Shown piece by piece: positions 61,045-64,000 of a stretch of DNA of 64,000 bases. A program made the translations under genes and the position numbers. The DNA is taken from positions 1 through 64,000 of the forward strand of contig JAUCBJ010006459.1 in NCBI GenBank assembly GCA_032718475.1, written 5' to 3'. The first letter of the stretch is position 1, and the number at the start of each line of letters is the position of its first letter. The DNA is from Nemertoderma westbladi. Taxonomy: Eukaryota > Xenacoelomorpha > Nemertodermatida > Nemertodermatidae. The notes under the pieces are model-generated. The model was not told the origin of the DNA and searched no databases. It saw nothing but the letters and a program-made list of their open reading frames with translations.

Positions 61045-61932
61045 TTACCACCCTATCGGCGTTCTGCAGGCGTATGCGTTTCCCGCTACAACTGCCGATG
61101 GTCTGGTTTCCCACACCTGATGTAGGTTGAATTGGTCCGTCCCGATCAGCATTGCTACCGATCTATAATTGACAGGACATTCGGGTACACCAAGGTGTCT
61201 GAAATACTTACGGTCCTCTAGAGATTGTTCCGGCACTGGACCTAGTAGGTTACTAAAGTCCTTCGTGGCCGCAAAGGTTAGATCTCTAAAAGGTAACAAA
61301 GACCTCTCCCTCTCGCTGTGCTGCGATTTTGGAAGAAGAGAGTCTAAGTCCAACTTAACTCGTGTCACTGGTATTGCACGCTGTCCGTGCATACTACTTA
61401 CTGTATAACTGACGTGCTTACCTTGCTTAAGATCCGTCACTACGTCAGCTATCTTTTCATCCACGTAGCTATGAGATGAGGCTGAATCTAGAATCGCGTA
61501 GATCCTCTTACTCCCCTTTGTGCCAGTGATCTTAATCGGGATTACACTGAATCCCTTCAGTTGGTCAGTGGTCAGAAGCGCGATCGACGGTTGTTCGTCT
61601 CCATTAGAATATTCGTCGTCGTCTTCTGATTCTTCGTCCGACGATCCGGATTGTTCTGAGAAGCAATCCTCAATATGGGTCACGAAGGTTGGAGTCGTTT
61701 TCGATTCTCGTTTTCGGTAAGCCGCATCACATCTCGCTGCTGCTTCCGGGTGTTCCCTGGCGAAGCGTTTCGTCGGCGTGTGGCTGTCTGTGTGGAGCAG
61801 ACCGTCGTGGTTGCGTCCACAGGATGGACAAGTGTCGGTATTTGGGCAATCTTTACGGACGTGTCCGTGTCGCGTACACCGCCAACAAGAGTCCAGTGGC
61901 CGTATTTGCAGCCGTCGTTCTTCCGAGTTCAA
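61045..61932 (-). CDS. pol: BEL-C copy 2: zinc knuckles and protease
   Basis: 295 codons, in frame with pol. Knuckles CWRCTRHGHVRKDC and CPSCGRNHDG, acidic linker with one extra Asp, then the protease with AILDSASSHSYVDE. It ends at a TAA (61,045-61,047) where the nested copy has a Tyr codon (TAT) after TPIGW. Upstream it is open back to the TGA at 62,086. Confidence 0.88.
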   Translation of the reverse strand: MNSEERRLQIRPLDSCWRCTRHGHVRKDCPNTDTCPSCGRNHDGLLHTDSHTPTKRFAREHPEAAARCDAAYRKRESKTTPTFVTHIEDCFSEQSGSSDEESEDDDEYSNGDEQPSIALLTTDQLKGFSVIPIKITGTKGSKRIYAILDSASSHSYVDEKIADVVTDLKQGKHVSYTVSSMHGQRAIPVTRVKLDLDSLLPKSQHSERERSLLPFRDLTFAATKDFSNLLGPVPEQSLEDRKYFRHLGVPECPVNYRSVAMLIGTDQFNLHQVWETRPSAVVAGNAYACRTPIGW

Positions 61933-62085
61933 CTCGCGAAATTGTCGACAACCTCGTAACTTGTGACCGATATACCGCTTACCTAGATGCTCGCAGTATT
62001 GGCAGCCACTGAAGTCGGTACCAAGTTGCTGTCTCGTTTGTTTTGTCCCAATGGGCGCAGATACCCTACCTCCGTCCGAGAATTG

Positions 62086-62889
62086 TCATGATTCCGTCGG
62101 TGTGGTGTAAGTGGCCGTCTTAGTGGATGTTGTCTGGGGTTTTTGTCGGTTGGAAGATGGCAATGTGATTCCTTCTGCCACGATGTGCTGGTCGGTGTAG
62201 TTAGATCTAGTTTCTACTACTGCCTCCCTGGATATTAAAAGGTACACATCTTCTAATTTTAAGAATCCTCCCCGCTCCTCTCGCTGGTATTCGACCTTCC
62301 TCCACTCCCGACGAAGTCGATGGTGGAGTCGTCCTATGATTTTTAATAGGACTGTAGGAGTATTCCCGTAATCAAGTTGTCCAATTGATCTTAAGGTAGT
62401 GATAGCGTTCTTGATCTCGTCAGCTAGTTTTAGTAAGTCGACGGGTTTAGTGATAGCCCCTCCCTTACAGAGTTCCTCTATTACTGACCTGGCCATGCTC
62501 ACTGTACCTCCGTATATCGAAGTTAAACGATCGTACGCTAGTTCGAAAGCGTCTGGTACACCGACGAAAGTCTCCGCCAAACGTTTAGGTTCTCCTGACA
62601 ACGTTTGGAGCAGGTAATTGAACTTCTCCCGTGATGTGAAGGCGCACACGGCGATCTGGGATTCGATATAGTCTACGAAAGTATGCCAGTGTTTTGAGCT
62701 ACCGGAAAACTTCGGTGGTTGTTGTACCGGCAATCCTTGTCTGGCTGCGAATTTCGCTATCTCCTCGGCAACGTTCAGAGTTTCGCGTCCTTGGTTGGTA
62801 ACCAGGTTGATATTCTCCCTTCTTGGCGCTTTTCCCTGATACGATGTGGGGTTTGAAGGTACCGGTCTTTGTGGTTCCTTCGGGTGTCT
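62086..62889 (-). CDS. gag: BEL-C copy 2: gag domain, truncated at both ends
   Basis: Open from the truncation point at 62,889 to a TGA at 62,086-62,088, where the nested copy has CGA (Arg), so a C-to-T change at a CpG. It covers the DUF1759-like gag domain (PPKFSGSSKHWHTFVDYIES to LISREAVVETRSNYTDQH). A 3-bp insertion keeps the frame near 62,820. Upstream of 62,889 the sequence is unrelated, so the N-terminal gag and its repeats are lost. Confidence 0.85.
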   Translation of the reverse strand, partial: RHPKEPQRPVPSNPTSYQGKAPRRENINLVTNQGRETLNVAEEIAKFAARQGLPVQQPPKFSGSSKHWHTFVDYIESQIAVCAFTSREKFNYLLQTLSGEPKRLAETFVGVPDAFELAYDRLTSIYGGTVSMARSVIEELCKGGAITKPVDLLKLADEIKNAITTLRSIGQLDYGNTPTVLLKIIGRLHHRLRREWRKVEYQREERGGFLKLEDVYLLISREAVVETRSNYTDQHIVAEGITLPSSNRQKPQTTSTKTATYTTPTES

Positions 62890-63748
62890 TAGGGTGCATC
62901 AAATTTTGAAATGTTGGAAATTGATTATGCCTGGGTGATGTTTGTGTTCCATTTGGGGAATTATGATGTGTGGACAAAAATTGTTCAATTCTGACGACAT
63001 TTAGAGGTCCCACACCACCATGTTATATTTTAGCAACGGGCGATAAAACGCGATCAATATAGTTTCCACGAACGATCAAAATATCAATGTGCATGTATTT
63101 AGAAAAGTTTTGAAGTAATATTTATGTAAGAATTGTAATTTGCTTTAAAATGATATGCTGCATGATGTACTTCAGAACATATATAAAGGACATAGCAGAT
63201 ATCAGCGTCTGGCTTCAGCCGAGCTGTATTTTTAGGTTTAGACCAATATAGATCTATATAGCATGGAAGTAGCTTTGCTGATATAGTTTATACAATTAAA
63301 CATATTTTAATAATGTTAATTTAGATTTCAAAACTTTTCAAAATTTCCTTATCATATTAAGTTTTTTTCCTAATTCTTGTTCAAATAACACAAATAACTT
63401 CAAATAACTAATTGCAAACGGCAGAGATGTGATTGCGATATTCGATTAAACAGTAAATTTGAACTCAAATTGAATATGAAAACATTTATGTGATAGCATC
63501 AACATTGATATATTCAAGAAATCAAGGTATATTAAATTATATGAATAATTGTTCCTAGGTGAAAATATTTATGGGCATAATAAGACACTGGATAGAAATA
63601 TATAGAACATTCACAATTACCAATTATAGTATTAACAATATTTATATCAATTATTTATTGAATTCTACACTAATACTATATAAAATATCACTCTAAATGG
63701 GTTAGGCAGACATATATAATATACACATATAGTACAATTGTTTATCAA
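62890..63748. other. AT-rich intergenic DNA
   Basis: Unrelated to the BEL elements. No repeats, RNA genes or coding regions recognised; likely intronic or intergenic host DNA. Confidence 0.5.
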
Positions 63749-64000
63749 TCAGTCTTTTTGTTTATTTAGTCTTTTACATTTCCGTATATTTGGTCTCATT
63801 TTACTCCGTAAGTTTGGTCTCATTTTACGATCTTTCTCAACAACTTGCAGGACGTTTTGAAAATGTTCTTCTGATTTGGCTGCTGACAGAAAGTCGCTGG
63901 TGAGCTTAACACCCCTTTCAGGACCATCGTTCAAAACATTCACTGAAGTAGCACGTGCTTTGCTTAATGCAAAGGCTGGATCGTTACACCAGTCTTTAAC
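63749..64000 (-). CDS. C-terminal exon or end of an unrecognised conserved ORF
   Basis: Open from the window edge (64,000) to a stop at 63,749, about 83 codons. The stretch NDGPERGVKLTSDFLSAAKS followed by FQNVLQVVEKDRKMRPNLR is reminiscent of the C-terminal segment (N-D-x-A-E-R-G-V...LLQVVE-x-HR) seen in multi-copy invertebrate proteins of unknown function, possibly transposon-derived. This is from memory, not a search. The basic tail RSKMRPNIRKCKRLNKQKD repeats the KMRPN motif. The N-terminal part is outside the window. Confidence 0.45.
   Translation of the reverse strand, partial: VKDWCNDPAFALSKARATSVNVLNDGPERGVKLTSDFLSAAKSEEHFQNVLQVVEKDRKMRPNLRSKMRPNIRKCKRLNKQKD

Larger units (their letters stand above)
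49337..62889 (-). mobile_element. BEL-C copy 2, inverted, 5'-truncated
   Basis: From right to left on the minus strand: truncated gag (from 62,889), protease, RT, RNase H and integrase to 56,500; spacer; ORF2 55,834-52,104; 3' UTR; LTR 51,231 to about 49,337. Similarity to BEL-C stops abruptly at 62,889, inside the gag codons for ...RHPK, and the 5' LTR is absent. The LTR end is also trimmed or diverged near 49,325-49,337, where it abuts the non-LTR ORF. In gag-pol it shows two nonsense codons but has the integrase codons that are lost in the nested copy. Confidence 0.93.

Overview
This is animal genomic DNA that consists almost entirely of transposable elements. There are no bacterial-style operons or Shine-Dalgarno-led genes. 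Instead there are LTR retrotransposons of the BEL/Pao superfamily, pieces of two non-LTR elements, several tRNA-derived (SINE-like) sequences, minisatellites, and two scraps that look like host exons. An F-type lectin (FTP) C-terminal exon and a SINE whose tail contains GGGTCGATAAAATGAGTA suggest a marine, probably lophotrochozoan-like, invertebrate; the species cannot be fixed from this window.

Layout. 1-~6,900 (minus): the 5' half of a BEL/Pao element (BEL-A) with gag and the start of protease, then its leader and LTR, cut by the window edge. ~6,990-11,765: SINEs, a 36-bp minisatellite, a lectin exon, a fragment of a non-LTR element and a 22-bp palindromic minisatellite. 11,766-43,541 (plus): a complete BEL/Pao element (BEL-B) with 532-bp TGT...ACA LTRs and a TTAAA target duplication. 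BEL-B is split inside its reverse transcriptase/RNase H region by a second complete element, BEL-C (18,617-37,204, plus), which has ~1.9-kb LTRs and a TTGAA target duplication. 43,547-49,336: degraded BEL-B-type gag on the minus strand and a truncated non-LTR endonuclease ORF. ~49,337-62,889 (minus): a second, 5'-truncated BEL-C copy inserted in that non-LTR element. 62,890-64,000: AT-rich DNA with the end of an unrecognised conserved ORF.

The most interesting system is in the BEL elements themselves. Both BEL-B and BEL-C carry a second long ORF (ORF2) between integrase and the 3' LTR. In both, ORF2 contains what looks like a divergent DEDD 3'-5' exonuclease (RNase D/WRN/EXD2-like) domain followed by a shared C-terminal region; BEL-C ORF2 adds three CCHC-type knuckles. 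It has no visible signal peptide or membrane segment, so it is not an envelope gene. BEL-C is also studded with about a dozen copies of a 20-bp dyad-symmetric motif (consensus GGAAGACTCGCGAGCCTTTC) in gag, pol, ORF2 and non-coding DNA. The motif is read in different frames, so it is kept as nucleotide sequence rather than as protein. BEL-B instead has an 18-copy hairpin array just upstream of ORF2. BEL-C LTRs contain a tRNA-like A-box/B-box module, and the BEL-C leader has three tandem hairpins.

The working model (inference) is that gag-pro-pol makes particles and cDNA and integrates it, while ORF2 is an accessory nucleic-acid-binding or nuclease-like protein conserved across families, and the palindromes are cis sites. 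All copies here carry nonsense or frameshift lesions, yet the LTR pairs are almost identical. The insertions are therefore recent, or some lesions (especially at poly-G runs) are assembly errors.
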